A stretch of 64,000 nt of DNA from Solibacillus sp. FSL R5-0449 (GTDB lineage Bacteria; Bacillota; Bacilli; Bacillales_A; Planococcaceae), in assembly GCF_037975215.1 (NCBI RefSeq), contig NZ_CP150239.1, forward strand, positions 2,332,001 through 2,396,000, written 5' to 3'. Of this stretch, positions 39,760 through 49,170 are shown piece by piece. Under the pieces are notes generated by a model, which saw only the letters and a list, made by a program, of their open reading frames with translations, did no database searches and was not told the origin of the DNA. Each line of letters begins with the position of its first letter. Positions within the stretch are counted from its first letter, which is position 1. A program made the position numbers and the translations under genes.

Positions 39760-41451
39760 TTATTTTGCTTCTTGTTGTGCCATTTTCTGTTTTTCTTCTT
39801 CAATTAGTGTACGTCGTAAAATCTTTCCGACTGCTGTTTTCGGCAGCTCTTGACGGAATTCATAGAAACGAGGCACTTTATAAGCAGCCAAGTTTTTACG
39901 GCAATACTCGTTCAGTTCTTTGTCTGTAACTGATTTACCCTCTTTAAGAACAATATACGCCTTAACGGTTTCTCCGCGATACGGATCAGGTATACCGGCA
40001 ACGACACATTCCTGGATCGCCTCATGCTCATACAGCACTTCTTCTACTTCACGCGGGTAAATATTAAATCCACCTGCAATAATCATATCTTTTTTGCGGT
40101 CAACAACATAGAAATAACCCTTTTCATCCATATAACCTAAATCCCCTGTTAAAAACCAGCCATCTGTAAATGTCATCGCTGTTTCTTCAGGACGATTCCA
40201 ATAGCCCTTCATAACTTGCGGTCCTTTTACCGCTATTTCGCCGATTTCACCTACAGGCAATACTTCTGCTTCACCTGAACGTAAAATAACCGCTTCTGTG
40301 TTTGGCCAAGGTAAACCGATTGAACCGTTGATCCGATGATCCCAAATCGGGTTGGCATGTGTTACGGGAGAAGTTTCGGTTAAGCCGTATCCTTCTACTA
40401 GACGACCACCTGTCAATGCTTCAAACTTTTCCTGAACTTCCAGTGGCAATGCAGCAGAACCGCTTAAACATGCTTTAATTGATGATAGATCATATTTTGA
40501 TAAATCCGGGTGATTCAACAAGCCAATATACATTGTTGGGGCGCCGGGGAATAAAGTTGGTTTTTGTTTATCAATCGTTTTCAATGCTTGCTCTGCATCA
40601 AATTTCGGCAGTAATACCATCTTGCCCTGCTGCATGACCGATAAAATTAATACCGTAGTCATACCATATACATGGAAGAATGGAAGTATGCCTAAAATTG
40701 TCTCTTCACCTTTTTTACATTTATACATCCATGCATCACACATTAATGTATTTGCAATCAGGTTTTTATGCGTTAACATAACACCTTTCGGGTAACCTGT
40801 TGTCCCCCCAGTGTATTGCAATAAGGCTAAATCGTTTTCAAAATCAAAGTCTTGCTCGATTTTATCCGTCTTGGCCATTTTCATGATTTCTGTGAACAGG
40901 TGATTCGTTCCGCTATGCTCCACCTTTACACTAAAACCATACTGTTTCTTTTGGATGAACGGATACACCAGGTTTTTCGGGAATGGCAAATAATCTTTAA
41001 TTCCTGAAACAATGACATTTTCAATATTAGTTTCATGTAATATTTTCATTGCCCTAGGGTATAGAATATCCATCACTAAGATTACTTTTGCTCCGGAATC
41101 CGCCATCTGATATTGAAGCTCACGTTCTGTATAAAGCGGATTCGTCTGTACGACAACCCCACCGGCATACATCGTGCCATAGTAGGCGATAACCGCTTGC
41201 GGACAGTTCGGCAGCATAATCGCTACTCGATCGCCTTTCTCCACCCCTAGAGAACGCAAATAGTTCGCAAACTTCAATGCTGATTCATATAGCTCTTTGT
41301 ACGTAAGTTCACGCCCCATGAAGTGTATGGCCACTTTATTCGGCATTGACTCAAATGCTTCTGTTAAAAACTGGTGTACAGGTATTTCCGGCAACTCAAT
41401 TGAATGTGGTACTTCTTTCGGATAGCTTGCCAACCAAACCTTTTCTGTCAT
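39760..41451 (-). CDS. lcfA: Long-chain fatty-acid-CoA ligase
   Basis: The 563-residue AMP-forming ligase activates fatty acids for beta-oxidation. It has the P-loop LLQYTGGTTGYPKGVMLTHKNL, the EGYGLTETSPVTHANP motif, the hinge WFLTGDLGYMDEKGYFYVVDRKKDMIIAGGFNIYPREVEEVL, and the lysine region LPKTAVGKILRR near the C-terminus. Length matches LcfA of B. subtilis (560). A consensus promoter with an overlapping cre-like sequence is found at 41492-41520. It is the first gene of the fatty-acid degradation set. Confidence 0.95.
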   Translation of the reverse strand: MTEKVWLASYPKEVPHSIELPEIPVHQFLTEAFESMPNKVAIHFMGRELTYKELYESALKFANYLRSLGVEKGDRVAIMLPNCPQAVIAYYGTMYAGGVVVQTNPLYTERELQYQMADSGAKVILVMDILYPRAMKILHETNIENVIVSGIKDYLPFPKNLVYPFIQKKQYGFSVKVEHSGTNHLFTEIMKMAKTDKIEQDFDFENDLALLQYTGGTTGYPKGVMLTHKNLIANTLMCDAWMYKCKKGEETILGILPFFHVYGMTTVLILSVMQQGKMVLLPKFDAEQALKTIDKQKPTLFPGAPTMYIGLLNHPDLSKYDLSSIKACLSGSAALPLEVQEKFEALTGGRLVEGYGLTETSPVTHANPIWDHRINGSIGLPWPNTEAVILRSGEAEVLPVGEIGEIAVKGPQVMKGYWNRPEETAMTFTDGWFLTGDLGYMDEKGYFYVVDRKKDMIIAGGFNIYPREVEEVLYEHEAIQECVVAGIPDPYRGETVKAYIVLKEGKSVTDKELNEYCRKNLAAYKVPRFYEFRQELPKTAVGKILRRTLIEEEKQKMAQQEAK

Positions 41452-41491
41452 AAAACTCCTCCCCTTCGATAAAGCTTTACTTGTTTACATC

Positions 41492-41520
41492 ATTATAATG
41501 AAAACTGGAAATGGTTTCAA
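41492..41520 (-). promoter_or_regulatory. lcfA promoter with overlapping cre-like site
   Basis: On the minus strand, TTGAAA (41515-41520) and TATAAT (41492-41497) are 17 bp apart. TGGAAATGGTTTCA (41506-41519, plus strand) matches the CcpA box TGNAANCGNTNNCA with one mismatch in the central CG and covers the -35, which fits catabolite repression. No FadR box is visible here. Confidence 0.65.
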
Positions 41521-41730
41521 ACTATTTTCATAGATATACACATTATATTCTCGTTTATGCAATTATTTTCTCGTTATTTATTTTGACTTTTATAGTATTA
41601 TTGACTATAAAACATATAGGACTATTCGTTTAGTATGGAAATATAACTTTTCCAATAAAGTTTTAAATAAATTAAATATTTTTTGGTTAAGGATAGATTG
41701 GTCGAGTGATAATAAATTTCAAAACCAGTA

Positions 41731-41774
41731 AAAAAAGCAAATGCACTAGCGAAATACTAGGACATTTGCTTTTA
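41731..41774 (-). terminator. Terminator downstream of the DUF350 gene and the small membrane peptide gene
   Basis: On the minus strand, AAGCAAATGTCCTAG pairs with CTAGTGCATTTGCTT, followed by TTTTT, 4 bp after the stop of the 26-aa gene. Confidence 0.88.
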
Positions 41775-41777
41775 TGT

Positions 41778-41858
41778 TTAGAGTGTCATCATGTAGTAAA
41801 TGCCGACTGCGAAAAAAATGAAACAGACGACGAGTAAGATTTTCGATAATGTTTCCAT
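41778..41858 (-). CDS. Small single-helix membrane protein (26 aa)
   Basis: This 27-codon frame starts with ATG after AGGAGC, 10 nt downstream of the DUF350 gene on the same strand, and its stop directly precedes a strong terminator. The product is one hydrophobic helix (SKILLVVCFIFFAVGIYYM) flanked by short polar ends. Its place between a gene and that gene's terminator, with an SD, supports translation. No function can be given. It may be a small partner or regulator of the DUF350 membrane protein. It is too short to recognise by homology. Confidence 0.6.
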   Translation of the reverse strand: METLSKILLVVCFIFFAVGIYYMMTL

Positions 41859-41868
41859 GTATATGCTC

Positions 41869-42282
41869 CTATGAAATACTTGCTCCGATAACAAATGACA
41901 AACCGAGTGAAATGGTAAATGAGATAAATCCGACTGAACGATTGTCAGCTGCTATCTCCTCATCCACATTAAATTTCGGCGTTAAAAACTCAAATAAGAA
42001 ATAGGCAAAGATTAGTAACGTAAAACCGAATAAACCCCAACCGAGCATTTCAATAAATGATGTATGCTGATTAATTGAATATCTGAAAATATTACAGACG
42101 CCTAAAATTTTTCCTCCAGTAGCTAAAGCGACCGCGACATTTCCTTTTTTTATTTCATCCCAATTTTTATACTTTGTTACAATCTCAAATAAAATCATTG
42201 ATACGAATAGGCAGAGGACTACCACACTAAAATAGCCTGCTGTTTCTACGAGAGGATGGTGCCAAAAGTCTGATCCTAGCAA
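41869..42282 (-). CDS. yshE: DUF350 membrane protein (YshE-type)
   Basis: The 137-residue protein has four hydrophobic segments (about residues 13-33, 48-68, 78-98 and 115-135) and belongs to DUF350. Features are AVALATGGKILGVCNIF in the second segment and the C-terminal GFISFTISLGLSFVIGASIS. In B. subtilis the equivalent, yshE, also lies between lcfA and mutS2. Its function is unknown; it is an integral membrane protein. It is followed by a 26-codon membrane peptide gene and a terminator. Confidence 0.88.
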   Translation of the reverse strand: MLGSDFWHHPLVETAGYFSVVVLCLFVSMILFEIVTKYKNWDEIKKGNVAVALATGGKILGVCNIFRYSINQHTSFIEMLGWGLFGFTLLIFAYFLFEFLTPKFNVDEEIAADNRSVGFISFTISLGLSFVIGASIS

Positions 42283-42352
42283 TCCATTTTACCCCCTTTA
42301 ATTATTTTCTTTCTATGTTTAATATTAGCGCATAATTTAAAAGGAGCAACAA

Positions 42353-44719
42353 CTATTTTAGTTCTACGACTGTAACACCAAATCCGCCTTCGCCTGCTTC
42401 ACCATAACGGTATGATTTAACACGCTTATGGTTTTTCAGGAAGCTTTGAATCCCTTGGCGTAATGCACCAGTCCCTTTACCGTGAATAATCGATACACGC
42501 GGATAGTTCGCCAATAACGCATCATCCAAATATTTTTCTGTGCGTATAAGCGCTTCTTCATATCGTTCCCCACGTAGATCCAGTTCCAGTTTGACGACAC
42601 TATTGCGATTTTTCACATTCATCATCGGACGAGTAGCCTGCTCTTTTTCCGGTTTGACATACTCTAAATCAGATTCCGGCAGTTTCATTTTTAATATACC
42701 AATTTGAACAACCCACTCATTTCCTGCTTTTTGCAGAAGTGTACCTTTTTGTCCATAGCTCAATACTTTTACTTCATCGCCCACTTGCAGATTCTGTTTA
42801 CGTTCACGGGCAGCGACAGCCTTTTGAAGCACTTTGTTATTATCAATCGGTGCTGCATTATCTAAACGCTTCTTCGCATCGATTAACTCATGCTCTTTCA
42901 CCGATAATGCGGCATTTTCTTTCATTTTTCTCAGCTCTGCAATAATTGCTTCTGCTTCTTTCTTCGCCTCATCGACAATTTTGCGCGCCTTGTCTTTTGC
43001 TTTTTTCTCGAGGTTTTCCTTTTTCTCATCATAAATACGAAGACGTTCTTCCAGCTCTGCTCGGATTTTTTGTGCATCTTCGAGTAACAGGTGAGCTTCG
43101 TCCGCTTCACGTTCAGATCGTAATCGGCTTTCTTCGAGTGAAGCAATCATTGATTCTACTTCATGACGGTCAGTACCTGTAAAGGATTTTGCGTGGTCGA
43201 TTACATTCGAACTTAATCCAAGACGTTTGGAAATTTCAAATGCATTTGAACGACCCGGCACACCAATGAGCAATCGATAAGTCGGGCTAAGTGTTTCTAT
43301 ATCGAACTCTACACTTGCATTAACTACAGATGGACGGTTATAGCCATATGCCTTCAGCTCCGGATAGTGAGAAGTAGCCATAACACGCGCACCGCGATCA
43401 ACTGTTTCATCCAATATAGCAATTGCGAGTGCTGCACCTTCCTGCGGATCGGTACCTGCGCCAAGCTCATCGAATAGAATTAACGATTTTTCGTTAAATT
43501 TGCTTAAAATGTCTACTATATTCACCATATGAGAAGAGAAAGTTGATAATGACTGTTCAATAGACTGTTCATCGCCAATATCAGCAAAAATTTGTTCAAA
43601 CACGGCCAATTCCGAGCCATCCAGTGCCGGAACCGGAAGACCGCATTGTGCCATAATTGTACACAGACCCACAGTTTTTAACGTTACTGTTTTACCACCT
43701 GTGTTTGGTCCGGTAATAACAATTGCTGTAACATCCCGTCCAAATTCGATCGTATTGGCTACTGCTTCATCAATTGGCAATAGAGGGTGACGTGCACGGA
43801 CTAGTCGTGTATAACCTTCTTTATTCATTTTAGGCATTGTGCACTTATTCGCCTGTCCGTATTTACCTTTTGCTAAAATAACGTCCAGTTCTCCAAGTAA
43901 TTGCACAAGAACGAATATTTCGTGTCCTACTTCCTGTACCTTCAAAGTCAACTCGGATAGAATGCGCTCGATTTCAGCCTTTTCTTTCACTTTTAGGCGC
44001 TGTACTTCATTGTTCGCTTGAATCACTGCATCAGGCTCGATAAATAATGTTTGACCTGAAGCGGACTGATCGTGGACGATTCCGCCATAGTGGGACCGAT
44101 ACTCTTGTTTAACAGGGATTACGAAACGGTCATTACGAATTGTGATAATCGCGTCAGACAGCATCTTTGTTGCATTTGAACCACGTGTGAGGCTTTCCAG
44201 CTTTTGACGCACTTTCGATTCTTCTGAACGCAATGACTGGCGAATGGAGCGTAATGCAGAACTCGCTGAATCAAGTACCGTACCATTATCATCAATACAA
44301 TCGTTAATTTCGTGCTGTAATGCCGTCAAGACAGGCATTTGTTCTTTACGCTCGATAAAATGTGGAATTTCAATTGTATTTTCAGATTCGATATCTTCTA
44401 TGAAATTCCGTAAAATCCGGCTAGCACGTATTGTGCTTGCGATTTCCATTAATTCCATCGGGCTGAGCATACCGCCGATTTGTGAGCGGCGTGCATGCGG
44501 ACGTACATCGAAAATGCCGCCCAATGGCACATTGCCTTTCACACGCAAAATCGCAAGTCCTTCATCCATTTCTTCCAGCAGTTCAACAACTGTATCGTAA
44601 TCTGTTTCCGGTACAAGTTCATCGATCGCCTGTTTTCCGATCGAGTTTGTACAAAATGCCGCTACTTGCTCGCGTACTTTATGAAATTCTAGTGTTTTCA
44701 ATGCTCGTTGTTCGATCAT
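42353..44719 (-). CDS. mutS2: MutS2 endonuclease/ATPase
   Basis: The 788-residue protein has the MutS2 core with Walker A VITGPNTGGKTVTLKT (about residues 328-343), the Walker B segment SLILFDELGAGTDPQEGAALA, a long coiled coil (about 510-640), and a C-terminal Smr nuclease domain, VKLELDLRGERYEEALIRTEKYLDDALLANYPRVSIIHGKGTGALRQGIQSFL. It lacks the mismatch-recognition domain of MutS. Reported roles are suppression of homologous recombination and rescue of collided ribosomes in Bacillus. It follows polX by 14 bp. Length is typical. Confidence 0.96.
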   Translation of the reverse strand: MIEQRALKTLEFHKVREQVAAFCTNSIGKQAIDELVPETDYDTVVELLEEMDEGLAILRVKGNVPLGGIFDVRPHARRSQIGGMLSPMELMEIASTIRASRILRNFIEDIESENTIEIPHFIERKEQMPVLTALQHEINDCIDDNGTVLDSASSALRSIRQSLRSEESKVRQKLESLTRGSNATKMLSDAIITIRNDRFVIPVKQEYRSHYGGIVHDQSASGQTLFIEPDAVIQANNEVQRLKVKEKAEIERILSELTLKVQEVGHEIFVLVQLLGELDVILAKGKYGQANKCTMPKMNKEGYTRLVRARHPLLPIDEAVANTIEFGRDVTAIVITGPNTGGKTVTLKTVGLCTIMAQCGLPVPALDGSELAVFEQIFADIGDEQSIEQSLSTFSSHMVNIVDILSKFNEKSLILFDELGAGTDPQEGAALAIAILDETVDRGARVMATSHYPELKAYGYNRPSVVNASVEFDIETLSPTYRLLIGVPGRSNAFEISKRLGLSSNVIDHAKSFTGTDRHEVESMIASLEESRLRSEREADEAHLLLEDAQKIRAELEERLRIYDEKKENLEKKAKDKARKIVDEAKKEAEAIIAELRKMKENAALSVKEHELIDAKKRLDNAAPIDNNKVLQKAVAARERKQNLQVGDEVKVLSYGQKGTLLQKAGNEWVVQIGILKMKLPESDLEYVKPEKEQATRPMMNVKNRNSVVKLELDLRGERYEEALIRTEKYLDDALLANYPRVSIIHGKGTGALRQGIQSFLKNHKRVKSYRYGEAGEGGFGVTVVELK

Positions 44720-44733
44720 GAGAACACCTCCTA

Positions 44734-46449
44734 TTACTTTTCTTTATTTTTCGCAATAAATGCTTCGAACTTTTCTTTTGACCATGTGTTGACGATCAGG
44801 TCTTTTTTCAACCATGCTTTTTGTGCATATTTGACACCGATGTCCATAAAGCGCAACTGGTCAATTGCATGCGCGTCTGTATTGATGGCGATTGGTACAT
44901 TTTTCTCCATTGCCAGCGTTAAATATTCGATACTTAAGTCCAGGCGGTACGGATTTGCATTGAGTTCTAAAATTTTACCATGTTCTGCCACCCATTCAAT
45001 CAATAATGGCACATCCGGATCATAGCCTCCACGTTGTCCGACGATTCGGCCAGTCGGGTGGGCAATCATATGGACATATGGATTTTCCACCGCTGTTTTT
45101 AAACGCGCCATAATTTTGTCCTGCGATTGTGTAAAACTTGAATGGATCGATGCAATCACAAAATCAAGTTCTCTTAAAACATCATCTCCAAAATCTAATG
45201 TCCCATCAGGAAGAATATCCATTTCCGTACCTCTGTATAGTCGGAAATTAGGATTTGCTTCGTTAAATGCATAAATATCAAGCTTTTGCTGCTCAAGTCG
45301 TTCAGGTGTTAATCCATTCGCCACTTTTAAGTACTGCGAATGATCAGTAATGACCGCATGGGAATAACCGATATCTATTAAAGCTTGCCCCATCTCGCTC
45401 ACTGAATGCGCGCCATCAGACCAAGTTGTATGCATATGAAGATCCGCTACTATATCTTCCAGCTTCACTAATCCGCTTAGTTCATCTAGACGATCGAGCT
45501 CTTTACCGTTTTCACGTACAGTCGGTGGAATAAAAGGTAAATCAAAATGCGCAAAAAACGCTTCTTCCGATTCAAATGTTACGACGGTTCCGTCTTCTTG
45601 CTCGACCCCATATTCACTAATTTTCTTGCCCATTGATTTTGCAAGCTGACGCATACGTACATTATGGTCTTTTGATCCCGTGAAATGATGTAGTGCCGAA
45701 GCGAATTCTTCACGTGTCACTAAACGGAAATCCACACTTACCGGTTCTTCACGATCCAATATGACGGACACTTTTGTATCCCCTGCGGCAACGGTTTCCA
45801 ATATTGCGAGGCGCGTTAAAATTGCTTCACGTACAACTTCATATTCCTTAGTTGCCACAATAAAATCAACATCTTTACTCGTTTCCGCAACACGGCGGAA
45901 GCTCCCTGCAACCGAGAACTTCTCCACTTCAGGCAAACTTGCTAAAAGTTCGTTAATTTCCAGTACGACAGGCTCAAGCTGCCAAATAGGCAATCGTTCA
46001 GCACGAGAACCAAATGTTTCAAGTTCTTTTAAAATTTTTTCCTCTGTTTTTGCTGCAAACCCGGCAAGCCCTCGTACTTGTCCTGCCTCACATGCTGCCT
46101 TTAATGTATCGGCATCCACGATGTTCAGTTCCTGATACAGTTTTGCAAGCTTTTTACCGCCTAAACCCGGTAGTTTCATCAATGGAACGAGCCCTTTCGG
46201 TACGGCTGCCTCCAGCTCTTTCAGGACAGTCGATTCCCCGTTTTCCATCAGTTCAGTGATAACCGCTGCCGTTCCTTTACCGATTCCTTTAATTGCTGTA
46301 ATATCATCGATTTCACTAAGGCTTCGTTCATCTGCTTCTAGTGCCGCCGCCGCTTTTCGGAAGGCGGATACTTTAAACGGATTTTCTGCCTGCAGCTCCA
46401 TATATAAAGCTATTTTTTCCAATGTACGAATAATAATTTTTTTGTTCAT
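44734..46449 (-). CDS. polX: DNA polymerase X family protein with PHP domain
   Basis: The 571-residue protein has an N-terminal helix-hairpin-helix region (TAIKGIGKGTAAVITELM, KLPGLGGKKLAKLYQEL), a family X polymerase core with metal-binding aspartates (SKDVDFIVAT, SVDFRLV), and a C-terminal PHP phosphoesterase domain (VADLHMHTTWSDGAHS, VITDHS, DFVIASIHSSF, NTDAHAIDQL). Bacillus PolX fills short gaps and has 3'-5' exonuclease activity from PHP. Two ATGs at 46452 and 46449 follow AAAGGAG; MNKKIII at 46449 fits the family start. Confidence 0.94.
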   Translation of the reverse strand: MNKKIIIRTLEKIALYMELQAENPFKVSAFRKAAAALEADERSLSEIDDITAIKGIGKGTAAVITELMENGESTVLKELEAAVPKGLVPLMKLPGLGGKKLAKLYQELNIVDADTLKAACEAGQVRGLAGFAAKTEEKILKELETFGSRAERLPIWQLEPVVLEINELLASLPEVEKFSVAGSFRRVAETSKDVDFIVATKEYEVVREAILTRLAILETVAAGDTKVSVILDREEPVSVDFRLVTREEFASALHHFTGSKDHNVRMRQLAKSMGKKISEYGVEQEDGTVVTFESEEAFFAHFDLPFIPPTVRENGKELDRLDELSGLVKLEDIVADLHMHTTWSDGAHSVSEMGQALIDIGYSHAVITDHSQYLKVANGLTPERLEQQKLDIYAFNEANPNFRLYRGTEMDILPDGTLDFGDDVLRELDFVIASIHSSFTQSQDKIMARLKTAVENPYVHMIAHPTGRIVGQRGGYDPDVPLLIEWVAEHGKILELNANPYRLDLSIEYLTLAMEKNVPIAINTDAHAIDQLRFMDIGVKYAQKAWLKKDLIVNTWSKEKFEAFIAKNKEK

Positions 46450-46664
46450 CATTGTCTCTCCTTTAAAAAAGCTCCTCCCGAAAATCGAGAGAAGCATTCG
46501 CATGATTTTCAAATCAATTAGGCCTCGGCATAATGATGTCCCGGTTCGGCTAAAGATCCACGGTGCGCGGAAAAGTCAGCTGTTTAGCACAATGCGATGC
46601 TTGTTAGGTTGACTTCCTTCTTTAGTGACTCCTTTTCCGAATTTAGGACACCCGCTAAAATAAG

Positions 46665-47213
46665 TTAGTTTTTTTGTATATACCACCAATTTTGGAACAT
46701 GCTCGTAATTAGCGGTGTATGCTCAAGTATGAGTCCTGCCAAAATCGAACTGTCGATGAATGTCTGAATCGATTCCACCGGCAGCAGTGCTACTACGTAC
46801 AGTCCAATAAAAAGTACAAGATACATTTCGATGAATCCAAGAACTGCACCCAACACATAGTTTAACGAACTCAATACAGGTAAATACGTTAAAAAATCAA
46901 ACATCGATCCGACAATTTGGAGGGCAATCTTCACTGCAAAGAAAATAATGGCAAACGCAAAGACGCGATAAAATGTACGGTCAACATCGAGTGAATCCAG
47001 AACGAGCGTCATTGTTGAACCTTCTGTAAATCCAGGATACGGAATCCATAAAACAAATTTTTCTGCTAGCGGCTTATAATAAATAATCGCTACAATGAGG
47101 GCAATGATAAAACTTCCGATATTAATAAGCTGAACGACGAACCCTCGTTTCGCCCCAACTATAAGACTAATGATAAAGACTGCGAGAATAATTAAATCTA
47201 ACATGTATGTCAA
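46665..47213 (-). CDS. cvpA: CvpA-family membrane protein
   Basis: The 182-residue protein has four hydrophobic segments and begins [40 protein letters not shown], the typical CvpA/colicin V production family opening. The [19 protein letters not shown] segment is also typical. The gene equals yshB of B. subtilis. Its start overlaps zapA by 4 nt (ATGT/TGA region at 47210-47213). A role in membrane homeostasis is presumed from family members. The 215 bp between it and polX contain no recognised feature. Confidence 0.85.
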   Translation of the reverse strand: MTYMLDLIILAVFIISLIVGAKRGFVVQLINIGSFIIALIVAIIYYKPLAEKFVLWIPYPGFTEGSTMTLVLDSLDVDRTFYRVFAFAIIFFAVKIALQIVGSMFDFLTYLPVLSSLNYVLGAVLGFIEMYLVLFIGLYVVALLPVESIQTFIDSSILAGLILEHTPLITSMFQNWWYIQKN

Positions 47214-47470
47214 CCCTTCAAATGTTTCAATTGTATTTCTAGTTTTTCATATTGCTCTTTTAATAATAGATAGTCATGCACAGAATTTACGGCTGTTAAT
47301 ACAGCTAGCTTCGCTGTATCTAAAGATGGATTATGGGCACTGATTTCCCGCATTTTGTCGTCCACTAATGAAGCAACAAGACGCATATGGACCGATGATT
47401 CTGTTCCTACCATTTTATATGTATTACCATATATTTCTACGGAAATGCGATTCTTTTCTTGCTCAGCCAA
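47210..47470 (-). CDS. zapA: Cell-division protein ZapA
   Basis: The 86-residue protein is ZapA, which bundles FtsZ filaments at the division site. It reads [77 protein letters not shown]: a beta-hairpin head and a long C-terminal coiled coil. I place the start at the TTG at 47470 with TGGAGGG 6 nt upstream; the open frame to 47533 adds 21 residues outside the family. It overlaps cvpA by 4 nt. Confidence 0.93.
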   Translation of the reverse strand: MAEQEKNRISVEIYGNTYKMVGTESSVHMRLVASLVDDKMREISAHNPSLDTAKLAVLTAVNSVHDYLLLKEQYEKLEIQLKHLKG

Positions 47471-47733
47471 AATAATCCCTCCAGAAAAAATAAGTGAACA
47501 ATAACGAATAAACTTTTTTCGTTCTTTGCCCAATAAAAGATTGAAAGCAAACCTGATTGATTCTATTATATAACGATGCCATTTTCCTATTGTACATCAT
47601 AACATTTCCAATTTCACTATCGCAACACCATGTGCCGAATGTTCCTCTGTAAGAAGCATACATAAGTGAGTTCCCCTTTTCTATTCAAAAAGCTATACTA
47701 CATAGTATTACATCATTTTTGAAAGGATCGATT

Positions 47734-48663
47734 ATGACAAATATTGTTTTACTTTGCAGTGCTGATCAACAGCAATCAATTCAACATTTTTATAAAGACG
47801 CTTTAATAGAACGAAAGGCTCCCGGCGTTATTTTTGCGGTAAAATTAGCGGATACGGCTATTACCGCCTATAAATCAGGAAAAGTAATGTTTCAAGGGGC
47901 AGGTGCAGAACGTGAGGCGGCACGCTGGGGGCAAGCAGGGGTTTCGCCGGCTAAAATTGCCTCCACGAAGGGTGATACACTCCCGGACAATTTTGCGGCA
48001 TTATCGGTTTTAGGCTCAGATGAAACTGGAACAGGCGATTACTTTGGTCCTGTAACTGTTGCTGCTGTTTATGTTCCCGCAGATAAAATTGCGCTCGTCC
48101 AGGAACTTGGAGTAAAGGATTCCAAACAATTGACTGATGATTATATGCGACAAATCGCCCCAGACTTAATGAAGGTATGCGCTCACAGTATTTTGACACT
48201 GCGCAATGATAAGTACAATGCAATCCAGGCACGCGGGTATTCACAAGGTAAAATAAAAGCGCTGCTGCACAATCAGGCATTAAAGCATGTATTGGAGAAA
48301 ATAGCACCGGAAACCCCGCAATATATTTTAATCGACCAATTTGCGGAGCGCGGAATATACTATAATCACATAAAAAATGAAAAAGAAATTGTCCGTCAAA
48401 ATGTCCTGTTCTCGACTAAAGCCGAAAATCTGCATGTAGCTGTTGCTACAGCCTCGATTTTGGCGCGTTATGCATTCCTTAAAGAAATGGACCGGCTTGC
48501 CAAAGTGACCGGGTTCCCTCTTCAAAAAGGAGCGAGCGGCAAAGTCGATGAAATGGCCGCTAAAATTTGGTTGAAGCATGGTGAGGACACACTTCGTTCC
48601 ATGACGAAATGGCATTTTGCCAATACGGAAAAAGCACGCAAACTTCTACAAAAGAAGAAATAG
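47734..48663 (+). CDS. rnhC: Ribonuclease HIII
   Basis: The 309-residue enzyme cleaves RNA in RNA-DNA hybrids. It has the N-terminal TBP-like substrate-binding domain (about 1-85) and the catalytic domain starting SVLGSDETGTGDYFGPVTVAAVYV, with the acidic residues of type 2 RNase H (D, E, then D in ILIDQFAE, and A-x-ASILARY). The start at 47734 (MTNIVLLC) follows GAAAGGA; the frame is open 5 codons further. It is divergent from zapA, as in B. subtilis. Confidence 0.95.
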   Translation: MTNIVLLCSADQQQSIQHFYKDALIERKAPGVIFAVKLADTAITAYKSGKVMFQGAGAEREAARWGQAGVSPAKIASTKGDTLPDNFAALSVLGSDETGTGDYFGPVTVAAVYVPADKIALVQELGVKDSKQLTDDYMRQIAPDLMKVCAHSILTLRNDKYNAIQARGYSQGKIKALLHNQALKHVLEKIAPETPQYILIDQFAERGIYYNHIKNEKEIVRQNVLFSTKAENLHVAVATASILARYAFLKEMDRLAKVTGFPLQKGASGKVDEMAAKIWLKHGEDTLRSMTKWHFANTEKARKLLQKKK

Positions 48664-48665
48664 AA

Positions 48666-48698
48666 AAGGAGCTGTCGCCATTAAATTGGCTCAGCTCC
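48666..48698. terminator. Bidirectional terminator between rnhC and the VOC gene
   Basis: AAAGGAGCTG pairs with CAGCTCCTT around a loop with an extra CC/GG pair. It is located between convergent genes. Confidence 0.75.
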
Positions 48699-48702
48699 TT
48701 CA

Positions 48703-49074
48703 TTATTTTTCCATTACGGCAAAATAATTTTCCTCATCATCGGCAAAGTTGAACACTTTCCCGAAAGGCATCTTCATGAACTCCCCGACTGTAATTCCCT
48801 TTGCTTTAAAATCTTCATACAATTCCTCTAAATTTTGTGCATAGAACATTAATGAAGGTGTAGACAAATTCAATTCAGGAGACATCTCTTCTATTTTCTT
48901 TTTATCATGCAATACAAGGTTTGTCTGAGTTTCATCTTTTGGTGCAATCGTAATAATTCGCATGCCGTTATTGATATCGGAAACTACAGTAAATCCTAAC
49001 TTTTCAGTCCAGAACTTTTTTGACTGCTCCTGGTCTTCTACATACAACATGACTTGTCCTAATTGTTCAATCAT
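48703..49074 (-). CDS. VOC-superfamily (glyoxalase/bleomycin-resistance fold) protein
   Basis: The 123-residue protein has two beta-alpha-beta-beta-beta units of the vicinal oxygen chelate fold: QVMLYVEDQEQSKKFWTEKLGFTVVSDI, and LMFYAQNLEELYEDFKAKGITVGEFMKMPFGKVFNFADDEENYFAVMEK. Such proteins are small dimeric metal enzymes or drug-binding resistance proteins. The usual metal ligand sites are present only in part (FADDEENYF with the late Glu), so the activity cannot be named. It is a single gene with a terminator at 48666-48698. Confidence 0.85.
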   Translation of the reverse strand: MIEQLGQVMLYVEDQEQSKKFWTEKLGFTVVSDINNGMRIITIAPKDETQTNLVLHDKKKIEEMSPELNLSTPSLMFYAQNLEELYEDFKAKGITVGEFMKMPFGKVFNFADDEENYFAVMEK

Positions 49075-49130
49075 TTTTCGAACTCCTTTTTAATACAGCG
49101 TATTTCACTTTACCCAAGTATAACAAATAA

Positions 49131-49163
49131 AAAAACGGCAGGAGTAAAAATCTCCCGCCGTTG
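49131..49163 (-). terminator. Terminator of the MFS transporter gene
   Basis: On the minus strand, ACGGCGGGAG pairs with CTCCTGCCGT, followed by TTTTTTATT. Confidence 0.85.
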
Positions 49164-49170
49164 CATCATT

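Noticed and set aside
42739-43182. Several plus-strand open frames inside mutS2
   Set aside because: They are shadows of the coiled-coil coding region, without SD or plausible protein composition.
46513-46664. Possible small RNA between polX and cvpA
   Set aside because: The stretch is somewhat GC-rich, but I found no convincing stem, promoter or terminator.
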